Shown here: piece after piece, positions 11,755 through 25,500 of the stretch
Layout of the letters: every line of letters begins with the position of its first letter
Numbering within the stretch: the stretch's first letter is position 1
NCBI GenBank assembly: GCA_027627225.1
Contig: JAPFQT010000168.1
Location: forward strand, 251,001-315,000
DNA from: Congeria kusceri
Taxonomy: Eukaryota; Mollusca; Bivalvia; Myida; Dreissenidae
Direction: 5' to 3'
DNA: 64,000 bases
The notes under the pieces: generated by a model
Database searches by the model: none
What the model saw: only the letters and a program-made list of their open reading frames with translations
Told to the model about the DNA's origin: nothing
Position numbers and translations under genes: made by a program

Positions 11755-12049
11755 TGACAAATTATGTAAATATAGTTCGCAGAAACAATCCAATGGAAAC
11801 ACAATACACTGTACTTGTTTTTACATCTTGTATACTATACATGTATTTATTGATAGAAGCATTTTGGTACATGTTGCCGATTTTCGCGTTTTAGGGTTGT
11901 TTCATTATTCAACAACAAGAAAAAGTAGCTCTACAAATGCATTATTTGAAGAATTTAATATTATAAGTATATATGTAACCTAATCAATTCAAACGCACTG
12001 AATCACATAATTAAACTTAACCAATTTTGCAAAACAATTTGTTTCGTGA

Positions 12050-12055
12050 AATAAA
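12050..12055 (+). terminator. Candidate polyadenylation signal of Mab-21-like gene
   Basis: AATAAA lies 296 bp after the stop codon of the Mab-21-like gene. Position is the only support. Confidence 0.4.
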
Positions 12056-13379
12056 CACGAGGCATATTAGGATCAGAAACTCTTCTGGCCACAGTGCTAC
12101 TTGTTAGACCAGTAGCATCAATTAAACAAATTTAAACAGGACGATCAGGAAGAGCTTCATACAAAATATAAAGTGCTTAGGTCTTTTCTAGTAGTTTTTG
12201 ACAATAATGTTTTTAAGTTTTTTCCATATTGAAGGTCTATTAAAAAAATGTCAGGCCCGGCGCGGACCAATTTTAGCCAAGATACAATATTTTTTACAAT
12301 TTTGCTATATGCATATAAGGCAATGATTCAAAAAAATTCTTGGTGTTCCTATGAAAGTCTGTACAAAATATTGAGCCCCGGGCCGTAGCTATCTTTAAGC
12401 GGCAACTTCCGTATATTGGTAAGAGGGCTATTAGGTGATGCTTCATACCAAGCGGCAACTTCCGTATATTGGTAAGAGGGATATAAGGTGATGCTTCATA
12501 CCAAGCTGTGTTCCTTTCGTTTAAGACAATAAGGAATTCGAAGTTTTTTCCTACTTAAGTCAATACAAGAATTAAGTCCTGGGATTGGGTCATTTTTAGC
12601 CCAAGGGCATCATATTAAAAACTATGGTAACAGACCTCAAGGCAACGCCACAGACCTAATAATAAGAACATAGACTTTGATATTTCAGACAAGCATATTT
12701 TTAAAGTTTGTTTCCACTTAAAACACATGTCAATATATTAAGCCGCAGGGCGTCATCTAGTTTTTGGCATTTTAATATTTTGGCAAAGGACTACATGTAT
12801 AAGATAACGCTACGTACTAAATATAAAAGGTCCAGGGCTTGTAGTTTTAAACAAGTCCATAAAACACGCGGTAGTACGGCTTCTTGTCAGCGAATGTGCC
12901 CATGTTCACCGCAATCGATATAATAAAGACAATGGGTATATAAACCTTGGTTGGTGAATGTAGTCGTTTAATTATCTAAATACTTCATGTTACCGGTACA
13001 TATGGATTTCAGAGGCTATACAGAGTTGGCACAGAAAATTTCATGATCAAGAACGAAATATTGTTCAAATATGCACGAGTTAAAAGTCGAAATGCGTGTC
13101 AAATGACTACTTTCGAGTTCAAATATCTTTTTGTTAGGAGTTTAGTTCTCAAAAACTATATCGGTTGACTTTTGTATTCAAGGTTTCATTAGCAATCACA
13201 CTAAACTCAGCACGTTGTATATATTAGTATTGCATGAATTAGCATCTGACGATCATGTTCAGATTAATGTGATTGCACTTTCATTACACTGTATGTATAT
13301 ATGATAAATAAAGAATTGATACACACGTGTTTCTTACCTTTTATAGTTAGTGATACATTTCACCACGAAAATTCTAATT
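12056..13379. other. Intergenic, with one 53-bp tandem duplication
   Basis: No gene seen. At 12397-12504 a 53-bp unit starting aagcggcaacttccgtat occurs twice in tandem. The rest is AT-rich unique-looking sequence. Confidence 0.6.
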
Positions 13380-13800
13380 TGAAAAAAAAATGTTACCTCA
13401 TCTTGTCTACAGAATGGGTTCATAACTGTGGTCAAGCATTTTGGGTACCAAGTCAATACTTCCAAAAGTGATGTTAAATTTGACCTTAAGCAACATTTCC
13501 AAGTTGAAACAAAGGGCAATTACACAAACAAAATCATTAATAAAGTGACCTGCTCTTATGTACATAGTAAGTTCATCACTGTGATCAAGTACTTTGAGGT
13601 TCAAGTCAATTCCTCATGTCGGTATTGAAAAATTGAACTTCAAGCGAAAATTGTAATTTGAGAAAAAGGGTAATGACTCCAAGAAATTCCTTTAAAAAAG
13701 GTAGCTCCTATTGTCTGCAAAATGGGGTCAGCACCATAAACAAGTATCTTGAGTTTCAAACTCAATTTAATGTATTTGAAAGTTATTGAGACATTAATAT
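13380..13800. repeat. Degenerate tandem repeat, about 140-150 bp
   Basis: The phrases 'tgttacctc..tctacagaatgg', 'tcatcactgtgatcaag' and 'ttgaggttcaagtcaa' recur in three diverged units. No coding content. Confidence 0.5.
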
Positions 13801-14311
13801 ATTTACCAAAAGAATTCAAAAACATATTCCAAGATGTAAGTCCAACCATGGACAAATAAATCTGGAAATACAAATCGACAATCGCTCTAATTTTTGTTTC
13901 GAAAAAATTAGCAAAACATGAGGATTGACAAAAAAAATTTTTATGGCGAGAAATGAATTTTGGTGCGGTCTGTATATTTTGAGAATGTGGCAAAATGTCA
14001 ACGCTCAATCACACATTAATCTCATATAAAATCGCTCAATTTTTAAACTCGTCCTCTGCCTAAAGTATGTATTCCTGTTTCAAAAAATGTTTACAGTGAA
14101 TATTTTCACTTTAATACGAATGAAGGCTTTCCTAAGGTTGTTGGTGTATATGGCCCTTGGTAAGTCGCAGAAATTGCTCAGTAAATTGCACGTGCTTAAA
14201 GAGGCGTGTTCACATATTAAAAAAAATTACATTAAAGGTATCATTGGAAAAACTAAGCATCTAAACTTAAGAACACAAGTATTATAACAAGACAAGCCTT
14301 TACAAACACTG

Positions 14312-14380
14312 TGCCGCCACTGGGGATCGAACCTACGACTTCCGGATCGAAAGTCTGAAGCGTGTAACCGCTCAGCCAAT
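14312..14380 (-). repeat. tRNA-like sequence, probably SINE head or decayed tRNA
   Basis: On the minus strand it has an A-box-like TGGCTGAGCGG and a B-box-like GGTTCGATCCC at tRNA spacing. The acceptor-stem halves do not pair and the T stem is imperfect, so I do not call a functional tRNA. Confidence 0.5.
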
Positions 14381-14614
14381 CTTGTTTACAGTGTATAGAC
14401 ATGTCCGTGCAAGTTTAAAGCGATTCACGTGTTTTCACAATTTTGAAGAAAACATCAGAAGCACTCCAAAATATTCGTTCGTTGCAAACGCCTAATACAT
14501 TTGTGCATTTCAACTGATGATTACTCCTCAATGAAACGTTATTATTATTAAATCCAACCGTCCTTCCGTATGTCCGTCCGTTAGTCCGTCCGGTGTTTAG
14601 CGTGTTTTTGCTAT

Positions 14615-15190
14615 AAAGTCCAATATTTTGAATGCTATCGAAGGCTTTTACTTGAAACTTCTTTATAATCAACATCTCATCCAGAGAAAGCAAGCCTCAT
14701 AACTGTGTTTGTTGTTGACCGATTAATGTCCCTTTTTTAAAACTTAAATGCTTTGGTGATAGTTGTTCATAAAGTCCAAGAGTCTGAATACTATCAAAGG
14801 TATTTACTGGAAACTTTAAATAACTTTTTACTATCAATGTCTCCACCATGGAAAGGAACCCTTATAACTCTCATTTGTGTTTTGGCAGGTTTATGCCCTT
14901 ATTTTACTTAATAATTTTGGTTACTTTCCAAGTCTAATACCTTGAATAGTATCAAAGATATTAAATTGAAACTTAAAAATAGTTCTAAGCTATCAGCCTC
15001 GCCACCCGGGAAAGCAACCCCTAAACTCTATGTTACGCTTTGATAGATTTATGCCATTATTGAACTTAAATAATTTTGGTAAGTTTTTCATCAAGTCCAC
15101 AAGCTTGAATATTATCAAAAGTATTTAATGAAAACTAATATACTTATTATCAACTTCTCCACCAGCGAAAAGTAATCCCCATTATTCTGT
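14615..15190. repeat. Degenerate tandem repeat, about 160 bp, four copies
   Basis: Each unit contains recognisable blocks: 'aagtcca..ttgaatactatcaaa', 'cttactatcaa..tctccacca' and 'gaaagcaacccctaa..ctctgtgtt'. Copies are diverged, so the array is old. No coding content. Confidence 0.6.
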
Positions 15191-15257
15191 GTTCGTTTTT
15201 GACAAAGGAGCATTTGGGAGCATAAGTCACGTTATAGTGACAACACCTGTTTTCAAT

Positions 15258-15341
15258 ATATCGAGGGTTGAGCATGAAACTATTGTATTTGCTTAACATT
15301 TCTATATCAGATACAATAGTTTCACGCTAAACCCCCGATAT
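15258..15341. repeat. Imperfect 31-bp inverted repeat
   Basis: Left arm 15258-15288 (atatcgagggttgagcatga...) and right arm 15311-15341 (...cacgctaaacccccgatat) are near reverse complements around a 22-bp loop. It may be a foldback element end or a hairpin. No gene is adjacent. Confidence 0.65.
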
Positions 15342-16000
15342 GTATACGTCAGTAGTGCTATATTGCTCCTGTATGTACAGCCTTCTTTTATGTTTGGAAT
15401 CTGTGACAACAACTTTAGAAATTATCAATTCATCAATCTGTGAACAGGTCCCGTTAAATGTGCACTAGTAAAATCACGAACTGACGGCGATCGCGTCTTT
15501 TCTCGCTCGTTCTAAGATAAAGTGATCTCTTGTCTCGAATAGATTCAGACATTCAGTAAAATGCATAACGATAAGCACATTTGTTCTTCATAATTTATTT
15601 CAAACAAAATCTAGTATAATTAATCAAATAAAAACATCGGCTTAGCAAATGATCTTATGTACAATAATATTAATAAATAAAAACACGACGACGCTCATTT
15701 TCATAACATTCTCCTTTACAATTGATAAATGCATATGAAAGTTCATTGCAATATAACAACTGATGTAATGTGCTCAATACATCAGTGGCACGTTCAAACA
15801 CAACATGCACGTTTAAACACAACATACACCTTATTTAAAATATAACGTGTAACTTTAGTAAGTCATTCGCAACATCAATTTAAACAGAATAAGATGTTAA
15901 TACTACAGCAAAATACGGCTCTTAAAAATGTTATTTCCTTCAACAGTGAAAGACCATAAACTTATTCCTAGTATCCATGCAGCTTTGTTCCTAATATTCA
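15342..16000. other. Intergenic, nothing recognised
   Basis: AT-rich sequence with no ORF, motif or repeat that I can support. Confidence 0.5.
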
Positions 16001-16775
16001 TATAGATTTTTTATAATAATATTTATGAAGATTTATTCATAATATTCATGTAGTTTAATTCCTAATATTCATATAGATTTTTTATAATAATATTTATGAA
16101 GATTTATTCATAATATTCATGTAGTTTAATTCCTAATATTCATATAGATTTATTTCCATAAATATTCTTGTAGTGTTTATCCTAATATTCATGCAGTTTT
16201 ATTCCTAATATTCATGTAGATTTATTCCTATTAATATTCATGTAGATTTATTCCTAATATTCATGTAGGTTTATTCCTAATATTTATTTAGATTTATTCC
16301 TAATATTGATGTGGTTTTATTCCTTATATTTATGTAGATTTATTTCAAATAATAGTTATGTAGATTTATTCCAAATATCTATGTAGTTTAATTCCTAATA
16401 CCCATGTAGATTTATTTCTAATAAGATTCATGTAGATTTATTCCTAATATTCATGTAGTTTAATGGCTAATATCCATCTTGATTTATTCCTAATATTCAT
16501 GTTGATTTATTCTTAGTGATGTCGAGTTTATTACTATTAATATTCACAGAGTTTTATTCCTAATATCCATGTAGATTTATTCCAATGAATATTAATTTAC
16601 ATTTATTCCTATTCATATTTATGTATATTTATTTCTAATATTATTCATGTAGATTTATTCCTAATAATATTCATGTTGATTTAAGTATTTATATTTATTT
16701 CTAATAATATTCATGTAGATTTATTTCTAATACTATTCATGAAGATTTACTGCTAATAATATTCATGTAGGCAGT
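16001..16775. repeat. AT-rich minisatellite, 23-34 bp units
   Basis: About 30 variable units around the phrase taatattcatgtagatttattcc. Unit length varies because of small insertions such as ataa. One 70-bp stretch near 16008-16077 is repeated almost exactly at 16078-16147. Confidence 0.85.
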
Positions 16776-18142
16776 AAGCTCCTGCAAACAATAACATAAT
16801 AATTCGCCACCTTACACGGATTACACCGGCCTATCTAACGTGTTAAAGAAGCAGACAGACTAAGGTGGCAATATCAACGATCAGAATGGTCTACTCAAGC
16901 GTACACATAGCATACATTAGGATGCAAACAATGGCCACAATGATGAGAAACACTTGTTTAGTTTACGTTATGTTCAATGGCACAAATTGACTTCCACAGT
17001 CATCTGTTGTTTAAAAATCACATCGCAATTTTAACATTCACAATATTATGAAATTAATCAATGTTAGACAACTGTGGAAAATCCTGCTGCAAAGTTGCTG
17101 TGACATCATAAAATAAATGTAATATCGCAATTTAAGTTTAGCCATGAAAAATACTAAATCTACCACATAATAACACTTTCATCTACATGTTAACAATGAA
17201 ATACATGTAATAATGCAAACTGGCAATGTTTCATTTCAAGTTGGGAATCTTATTACCAATACATATGAAAATACACATATTCATAAAGATCTTTAGACAA
17301 AATTCACTAAATTCATTGAAGCATAATAAAAATTATAAAGTTACTCAAGTCTTAAATTGTTTCATTTATAATACACTTTGCAAAACAATATTGTATTCAA
17401 AAGTGAAATGTATGTTACCAATTTAACCAAATTTCCAGCAAAGCTTCATCTTGAATGTTCACTTAAAATATAACTTTAAGATTTTCGGAATTTTGTTTAC
17501 CAATATTGTACATATAACACTATTTTTAGTTTTCACATTCTTATGACATGGAATGTAGCTGGCAATACTGTCATATATCAGCATCTGAATATAATCCTTT
17601 ATTGGAAATGGAATGATTTTTGTTCTTGAAAATGTTTTATACACACATAGACTTCTATTTGTTATCATAAATACCATTTCACACACAGGATGATTCTTAA
17701 TACAATGTGATATTTATAGTCACAAATTGCAACACTAGATTTTACAATCAAAAAATGAGACAAAAAAAGGGTTTTGATTACTTTAATATATCAAACTTGT
17801 ATCACAATTTCAATAGGAAAGTTATTGTGCAGAGTTAAATACAACATACAAGAAAAGATGAAATATCACAAGAATGAGGCGAACCAAAATGAGACATTGC
17901 AATTCTCAGAAGATGGGAACCAGCAAGAATATTGATCATGAATGAGACACTCTTACCTTTCATTGACCTTCTATTGAGCTTTCATTAACCAATCAAACAC
18001 GACCTGAGACACACGTCCGCAAATCACTACAAACTAAATGCATAATGAATATGTTTAACACTAAAGTCTAACCAAGTATTACATCATGTGTTTTAACATC
18101 TTCCACAACATAAACAGTGTACCATCATCTAATATATATATG
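16776..18142. other. Intergenic, nothing recognised
   Basis: AT-rich. Short frames exist on both strands, but none shows a domain or exon-like composition. Confidence 0.5.
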
Positions 18143-18382
18143 CGCGTCGTGGGAAAACCGGACTTGATGCATGTGCGTAAAGTGTCGTCCCGAATTAGCC
18201 TGTGCAGTCCGCACAGGCTAATCCAGGACGGCACTTTCCGCCCACAGTGATTTATGTTTAGAAAAGACTGTCTTGAAACAGAAAATACCATAAAAGCGGA
18301 AAGTGCCGTCCTGGATTAGCCGGTGCGGACCGGGACAACACTACGGACATGCATTAAGACCAGATTTCTCACGACGCACTAC
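18143..18382. mobile_element. Palindromic MITE-like element, copy A
   Basis: The ends gcgtcgtgggaaaaccgg and a decayed counterpart flank two internal GC-rich palindromes built on attagcctgtgcagtccgcac and its complement. The internal phrase cggaaagtgccgtcc is shared with the copies near 23163, 27056, 35202, 43030 and 50536. It has no ORF, so any mobilisation would be in trans. Confidence 0.8.
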
Positions 18383-18469
18383 ATATAATGTATAACACAC
18401 CACATATCATGTATAACATTAAGTACGACACAGTATAACATCAGGAATAACATAACACTATTACATTTT

Positions 18470-18750
18470 TTATCTCTGTATCATTGCATGCATCACATCA
18501 TGTATAATATTACATTGTATTACATTTTTTATCTGTTTATCATTGCATGCATCACATCATGTATAACATGTTATTGCAAGTCATTACATCAGATTTAATC
18601 CCGTATAGCGTCATGTATAACATGTTACTACATGTCATTACATCAGATTTAATCCAGTATAACGTCATGTATATCATGTTACTACAAGTCATTACATCAG
18701 ATTTAATCCCGTATAACGTCATGTATAACATGTTACTACATTATATTAAA
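18470..18750. repeat. Tandem array of about 56 bp
   Basis: The phrases cgtcatgtataacatgtta and gtcattacatcagatttaat alternate about four to five times. The array abuts the dispersed element at 18753. Confidence 0.8.
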
Positions 18751-18752
18751 GC

Positions 18753-19105
18753 ACCAGTCCATATAATATAATTCAATACATGTTAAATTGGCATTAGTTC
18801 TAATGAACGTTAATGGTATTTATTCCACTGAAAACTGTTTCTTTTTTAAGAAAGGCATTTTATACTGTCTATGTTTGAAAATGCTTGGTACGAACGGAAC
18901 AGACAATAATGTACATGCTGATTTACTCTAGAGGCATCACCAGCTATCGCTTACAGAAACTTTACGACAAAAAGTTACCTAAAGGTTATTATTTCATCGA
19001 TTTCAATGCGTTTTTTTGTATTTTGATCGGTAAGATGTCCATTAGAAGCGATTTCTGACAAGTTTTATTTTTATTAACATATTTCTGTACTGTGGCTTTA
19101 AACTC
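18753..19105 (+). mobile_element. Dispersed element, copy 1
   Basis: This sequence is shared, with moderate divergence, with 27487-27845. Common blocks include agtccatataatataattca, gcttggtacgaacgga and gaggcatcaccagctatc. In both places it directly follows a short tandem array. That design (tandem core plus conserved tail) is like non-autonomous Helitron/'pearl' elements of bivalves; this is inference. Confidence 0.7.
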
Positions 19106-19617
19106 AGCAAATATTGACCGTAACAACTTTTCAATGTAAAATATATCTCAAAATACTGGAATGATTATGTTTGCATCAAGATTTTCATTAACTCACATAT
19201 TTGTAAGTAATATACTTAAAAGGATACTATAAGAAAGTGATGGTAAAACATTAATAGATAAATACTCATTTTCATATACATGTACATGTGGCTTTTTGTG
19301 CAGTAGGGAACTTCATTCTAGAATATCAACACATTTTATGGGCGGCAATAAATGCACGGCATATAGAAGATTATTACAGGCAACAACAAACATCAACATA
19401 CACAAAATCATTCATTCAACATGAGCTTTGTTGTTAGACTAGTAAGCAGAACTCGACTGTGACAGTATTTGAATGAAATGAGTACAGAAATATGTTTCTT
19501 CTTTTTGCAATGTAAATGCTTATATTAAAAAAAATTATATGATTATTATAAAATAGCATTTTAATTTAAACCTTTTTTAAAGTTGACTGTGTGGAAAGCC
19601 ATAGACTAATGGAAACA
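19106..19617. other. Intergenic, nothing recognised
   Basis: AT-rich, no supported feature. Confidence 0.5.
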
Positions 19618-19810
19618 TGTTTGAGTCCGTTGCCTGGGAAGAACCAGTACTTGGTATCTTGTGAGAAAGATTGAGTCCGTTGCCTGGGAAGAACCAGTAC
19701 TTGGTGTGTTGTGAGAAAGATTTTGAGTCCGTTGCCTGGGAAGAACCAGTACTTGGTGTCTTGTGAGAAAGATCCCTTCAAACGCTCCCGGAGTAGGGAT
19801 CAAACTCAGG
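19618..19810. repeat. Three tandem units of about 52 bp plus tRNA-like end
   Basis: Units begin gagtccgttgcctgggaaga and end gtgagaaagat. They run into a segment (19775-19805) whose minus strand contains GAGTTTGATCCCTACTCC, a B-box-like motif, so the array may be an expanded SINE tail. Confidence 0.65.
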
Positions 19811-22331
19811 GCCGTATCCACATAGCTCCTTGGGGAAAACTTCAGTAAATTTCTTAACAATATAAAATTCCTTATGTCTGTGGACATTTCTTTTAAATTT
19901 TCTTTTCTGTTAAACTGTTTTATTCTGGTTAAGAATCAACAAATGCTTCTAATGGTACCATATTTAAAAAATAAATAATGATTTTTACATAGAAAATGGT
20001 ATTTGAAATTTTCGACTTAAGTATAACTTAAGAATTTCCTTAGGAGCTTTGTGAATATAGGCCTAGAACCAACTATAATATAATATAAAATATAGTATTT
20101 TTAATAACAAATAGTAATCACTTGTTTGCCGACTGTTTGTTATACAATAGTCTTACTAACACTTTGTGTTGATATTTTATTTACAATATTCACTTTGTGT
20201 ATTTATACTTTATATTCAATATTTAACATAAAACAAGAAAAGAAATCAAGTTCATGATAATTCTTCCCGATAAATAACGAATAGTCCACGTACATATGCG
20301 CACACAAAAGGAATAGCTTCATACAATGTGGTGACTGAGTTTATATTTTAAATGCAAGTACATGCGCTACTTACAGGAATGTAGCAAAAACAATATTGGA
20401 TACGACAGAATCATTCTACTTCAAACTGTTACGGCCGATGTAAAATCTTACTTTTAATGTGTATTTCTTCCTTCACTGATAGCATACCCTGACAGTATGA
20501 CTGAGTCAGTGAACAATGTTTGATTACTATTTTTAATCATATTACATTTATAATACTATTACAATTTCAAACAAAAGTCATTACACTTCAATGACAATAC
20601 AATAACAATGCTACTTATTTGAATAAGATGTTTCTATACCAAATTAGTGTTGAGGCCTTGAACGCTAGAACTGGCTATTGTTTTAAGATGTATACGGTTA
20701 TATGGTATGTATAAGTTACTACTGTTGAATTAAAGGGCATATTGACAGTATTTCGAATATATATATATACATTATTAAAACAAGAAAATTTCATATATTT
20801 TTCAATTACTAACAATCTATCGATGGAATCGTTAAAAAAAATTGATATATACACATGTACGAAGACAAACATGAATTTTGTCCTGGCACAGTTCCAGTAG
20901 AATTAAAAATCACGCCTACAAAATGGCTTTGTTTAATAAAAACATTCCAGCGCTATGCAACAATTATCAATGGTGCATATGTGCGTAATGGTACATCATG
21001 TGCATTTCATTCATATTGATTTTACTAATACTACACATTTTCAGGTGACCGCGAAAGTGTCGTCGATGACCATTGTTTAAATAATAAACAAATATACATT
21101 TGCTACCTGTTTATAGAAACAATGCCATCATATTAAGTAATGCTTCAATATTTATACTCTTTACATGATTTTTATTTGAGCAAATGTCATTGCTGATCTA
21201 CCGTCAATACGCCCTTTTAGTTAATTGTTGGAAACATATCACACTACGAAAACGTGTATATCAAAGCTAGTTTTACACTGGAATGATAGTATGTAGTATA
21301 CAAATAAATGATGTAGACATCTTGGAAAGATCTACACCATTTACATTTTCTACAATATATAAGTAGTTCAAACATATGGATTATTTTCACCTAGGGAATA
21401 TGAAACACTGGATTTTTACTGTTCTACAAGTTATACACCGGAAAATCATAAACAAATATGAAATTGTAGATCTGAAAATCAGATACTGATCTACAAGTTA
21501 TACACCCCAAAATCATAAACAAATATGAAATTGTAGATCTGAAAACAAAAATGCACCTTCTGGTGTCAAATACAAAGTCTCTAACAAAAAATAAATAACA
21601 AAATAATGATAGAAAACAGTATAATTGCTAGTAGAACAACAACTTTGCCAAAATAGCTACAAAACTGATATGGTTTGGATTATTAACTGTCTACTGAAAT
21701 GTTTAATTAGACTAACTGCAACAAAAGTATTATGATTGTAGAATTGACGCAATTGTCAACTGATAATAAACCTAAACATATAGGAAATATTCAAATAGAA
21801 TATACTTCAATGAAAAATATTGTATTGCTATAAATGAAGATTGCTAACATTTGGTACAAAAAGGAATCAACAACATTTTAATTTGACTAACCTCAAATGG
21901 TGTAAGAATCTATTTGTAGAATCATTTCAACTTTATTACCATTTTCAATAATTAAAATGGACGAAAACATATAGGAAATATTCAAATTGCTAACATTTGG
22001 TACAAAAAGTAATTAACAACATTTTAATTTGACTAACTTTAAATGGTGTAAGAATCTATTTGTAGAATCATTTCAACTTTATTTTCAATAATTAAAATGG
22101 ACGAAACCTCACTTTTTATTCTCCAAACATTGCAAAAGTTTTTGATTGCAATGAAAGTGTATTTTTTGGTGGAATAACTAAGTGAAACTTTTCAACAATG
22201 AAAACACACTAAATCAAACAAAATTTAAAATTACTGGATAATAAATATTTTACAGACTGCAATTAACTAATATTTTGTAGAATAATTGCAAGTTTGTGAC
22301 ATTTTTCGGTAAATATAAAAGCAGACAACAC
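19811..22331. other. Downstream flank of myosin V gene, AT-rich
   Basis: No gene found. Two local duplications are visible: ttctacaagttatacacc-type sequence at 21424-21480 and 21486-21545, and a segment of about 120 bp at 21843-21965 repeated at 21975-22100. AATAAA on the minus strand at 22115-22120 could be a polyadenylation signal about 212 bp past the myosin V stop. Confidence 0.5.
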
Positions 22332-22571
22332 CTAACACCTAACCACGAGTTTTGCTATAGAGAGCTGCTGTGGCACCTCTATGGTCTCCAGGGTGATATT
22401 GGAAGGGTTGAAAGGGAAGGTAACTGAGTAGGAGAACTTGAGGTCCATCAGCACTGAGGTGTCAGTGCTCTCCCTTTCCTTCAGTTTCTGTTGAATCTTG
22501 CGGATGAAGGAGATCGGGACGCGCTCCTCGAATTCGTCGACCGGCGTGTAGAGGTTTAGTATCTTCACAAT
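22332..22571 (-). CDS. Myosin V terminal exon, end of DIL domain
   Basis: Eighty codons including the stop. It starts at [18 protein letters not shown] after an acceptor (acatttcag) and carries the conserved [18 protein letters not shown] block. The last residues (SIAKLVVRC) are divergent from the vertebrate GLGFISRV-type end, as is common. Begins in phase 0. Confidence 0.95.
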   Translation of the reverse strand: MVKILNLYTPVDEFEERVPISFIRKIQQKLKERESTDTSVLMDLKFSYSVTFPFNPSNITLETIEVPQQLSIAKLVVRC

Positions 22572-25500
22572 CTGAAATGTTACATATCCCAAAGTCTCCA
22601 TGAATTTGTTTAGTAAACAATGTTTAAAGCATAATTATAACAATTAGCCAGGTTCGGCTAGCTCAGTTGGTAGAGCGCTAGACTGTCAATTCGGGGATCG
22701 TGAGTTCGAATCCCAGCCCCACCACATAACTTGTGTGGGGATTGATCATGAAATTATTTCTTCGGCCATTGTCCCCCTACCTCCGATTCAAGTAGGGCAG
22801 TTGTCAGTTACTGGCATAGGTATGTGCACTTAGTACTGGTAAATTGCTTAGATCGGCTAAACTTGCCCAGGAAAAGTGTGAGTAACTGACCTCCGTGATA
22901 TGACTGAAATACTGTTAAAAACAGCAAAAATTCCTAACAAAACAAACAAACAAACAAACTCATAAAGTTATTCATTCGAGAAAGCACAACTCAAAGGTAA
23001 GGTAAAATCACTTAACTCGATGAGTCTATCTATATTTTATCAATTGTTTAATATATATTTTTAGTTAGAGTGTCGGATAGGGATTGGATACTAATGAAGA
23101 TCTCCCATCTTTCAAAAATCATTATTATTAAAACAAGAGCTGTTTGGGTTTATATAATATATGTGGCGCGCCGTGAGAAAACCGGTCTTAATGAATGTGC
23201 GTAAAGTGTCGTCCCGGATTAGCCAGTGCAGTCTGCACAGGCTAGTCCGGGATGACACTTCCCGCCTAGAGTGGATTTGTGGTTAGAAGACACTTGATGG
23301 AAACAGAAAATACCATTAAAGCGGAAAGTGCCGTCCCGGATTAGCCTGTGCGGACTGCACAGGCTAATCTGGGACGACACTTTACACACATGCATTAAGC
23401 CCGGTTTTCCCACGAGAGACGCCCCCTCTAGGGCCAGAGCAATCTTTAGAAAATCAAGTTTGGCAAAGATCGGATGAAAACTGTAGGACTTTGTGTTCAG
23501 AAACAGGTAAAAAGGCCAGTTTTTGATAATTCAAGATCATAACTCTGCAGTTGCTGAGCCGAAATGGCTAATTATCAAACTTGGCTGAGTCCATTTTCAT
23601 TAAGTTTGGTGAAGATCAGATGAAAAATGTTCAACACAGAGTGCGGAAAAAAATTGTGTGGTCCACTGACAGATTGATCAACATTTGCAAACCAGTATAA
23701 TCTGCCATCTTTGATGGGATGTGTAATAAGTTAAAGACTACGCACCTGTGGCACTGTCAGCTTGGAGCACATCTCACACACGCTGTCCACATCAGAGTCC
23801 GTCTTGCGGGCCTGCAGCAGCTGTGAGGCCTGGATGATGGGCTCCAGGCTCGAGCCCGCGCCCGACTCCTGCAGCTTGTTGTCCCGCAGCCATTGCTCCA
23901 TGTGAGACAGGTTGTATCTGCAATAGTGAAAATATTAGTAACACAATTACCAACAACTGCCATGGGAAATTAGCCAATGGCATAATAATATGACCACAAT
24001 AATGTCCAATGGAGATAATCAGTCTACTTATTGAAGGGCCCGGCTACCTCAGTTGGTAGAGCGTTGAACTGTCAATCCATAGATCGTGAGTTCACTACCC
24101 AGCCCGGCCACATAACTTGTGTGGGGATTGGTCATGAAATTATTTCAACGGTCATTTTCCCCTACTTCTGATTCCAGTAGGGCAGTTGTCAGTTACTAGC
24201 ACAAGTATGTGCACTTAGTACTGGTAACCCGCTTAGATTGGCTAAGCTTGCCCAAGAAAAGTGCGAGTAGCGATATGACTGAAATACTGTTAAAAACTGT
24301 GACAAATCCAAACAAAACAAACACAATCTAGAAGTTTTGTTAAAGATACAGCCCACATGGTGTTGATCAAACACTAGGGAAGCTAAACTTTTGGTCATTA
24401 TAAACCAACGGGAGGTAATCAACCTACATTTCATTCATCATATATCAAAGAGAGGTAACCTCATGCGGTCCAAGGGCATGCAAATCAGGTATGAGGCTCA
24501 TACCTGATTTGCATGCCCTTGGATCAGTTACACATGTACTGCCTCAGTAGCAGATTATTAAGGGCACTTGCCCCCCAGAAGAAGTTGAAATCAAGGGAGG
24601 TAAGCACACTAAATAACTACATACCAAAGGGAGATAACCTCATACCTGATTTGCATGCTCTTGGACCAGTTACACATGTCCTTCCACAGTAGCAGATTGT
24701 TAAGGGCATTTGCCCCCCGGAAGAAGTAGAAATCAAGGGAGGTAAGCACACTAAATGACTACATACCAAAGGGAGATAATCTCATACCTGATTTGCATGC
24801 CCTTGGACCAGTTACACATGTCCTTCCTCGGTAGCAGATTATTGAGGGCACTGGCTCCCAGGAAGTAGTAAACCTGTCTGAAGATCTGCTTGATCAGCTC
24901 TGGGTCCACCGCGTGCTGGGTGAGAACTCGCAGGAACAGGTTCATCTGCAAATCAGAATTCCTTTTTTTCACCATTGTTAATCTGGGGGCGAAATGTACG
25001 AATGCAAAATATCTAAATTTATATTGTCTGTGCTATATTCCTCTACCTGAATTATAATGCTTGTATTTTCCGAATGTTTCTGAATGTTTTGACACTGATG
25101 ACTAATGTAACTGGAATGTTTAAGAAAATTTTCAAAATGTAAAAAATTAGACTTCCAAAAACCGCCATCTTAGGTTACACTCCACATGTAACACCTGAAT
25201 TGCTAAAAAAGCAATTCTCTGACTAGCCCAAATAATCTAGTGCCAAAAATCTCCAATGTCTCATTAAAACGAGCTTCATTCAATAAAGAATAGTCATTTG
25301 TCACAAGGCATATTAAGTTAAATTTTAATACATAATCTAGATAAATGCATTATCTATAAAAAATATTATCTATACAAATAATTATCTATACGAATAATTA
25401 TCTATAAAAATACATTACCAAGATAATTATATACATAATGTAGATAAATATATTATCTACATAAAAACATGATCTAGATATAAACATTATCTAGATATCT

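Larger units (their letters stand above)
22572..23745 (-). other. Myosin V intron with SINE and MITE copies
   Basis: No exon. It holds a tRNA-derived SINE (22648-22955) and palindromic element copy B (23161-23425), listed separately. Confidence 0.7.

Noticed and set aside
14312..14380. Functional tRNA gene
   Set aside because: A and B boxes are present but the acceptor stem cannot pair and the T stem is poor.
22648..22730. tRNA gene at the SINE head
   Set aside because: The sequence continues into a repeated body with an aaac-type tail and has sister copies, so it is a SINE.
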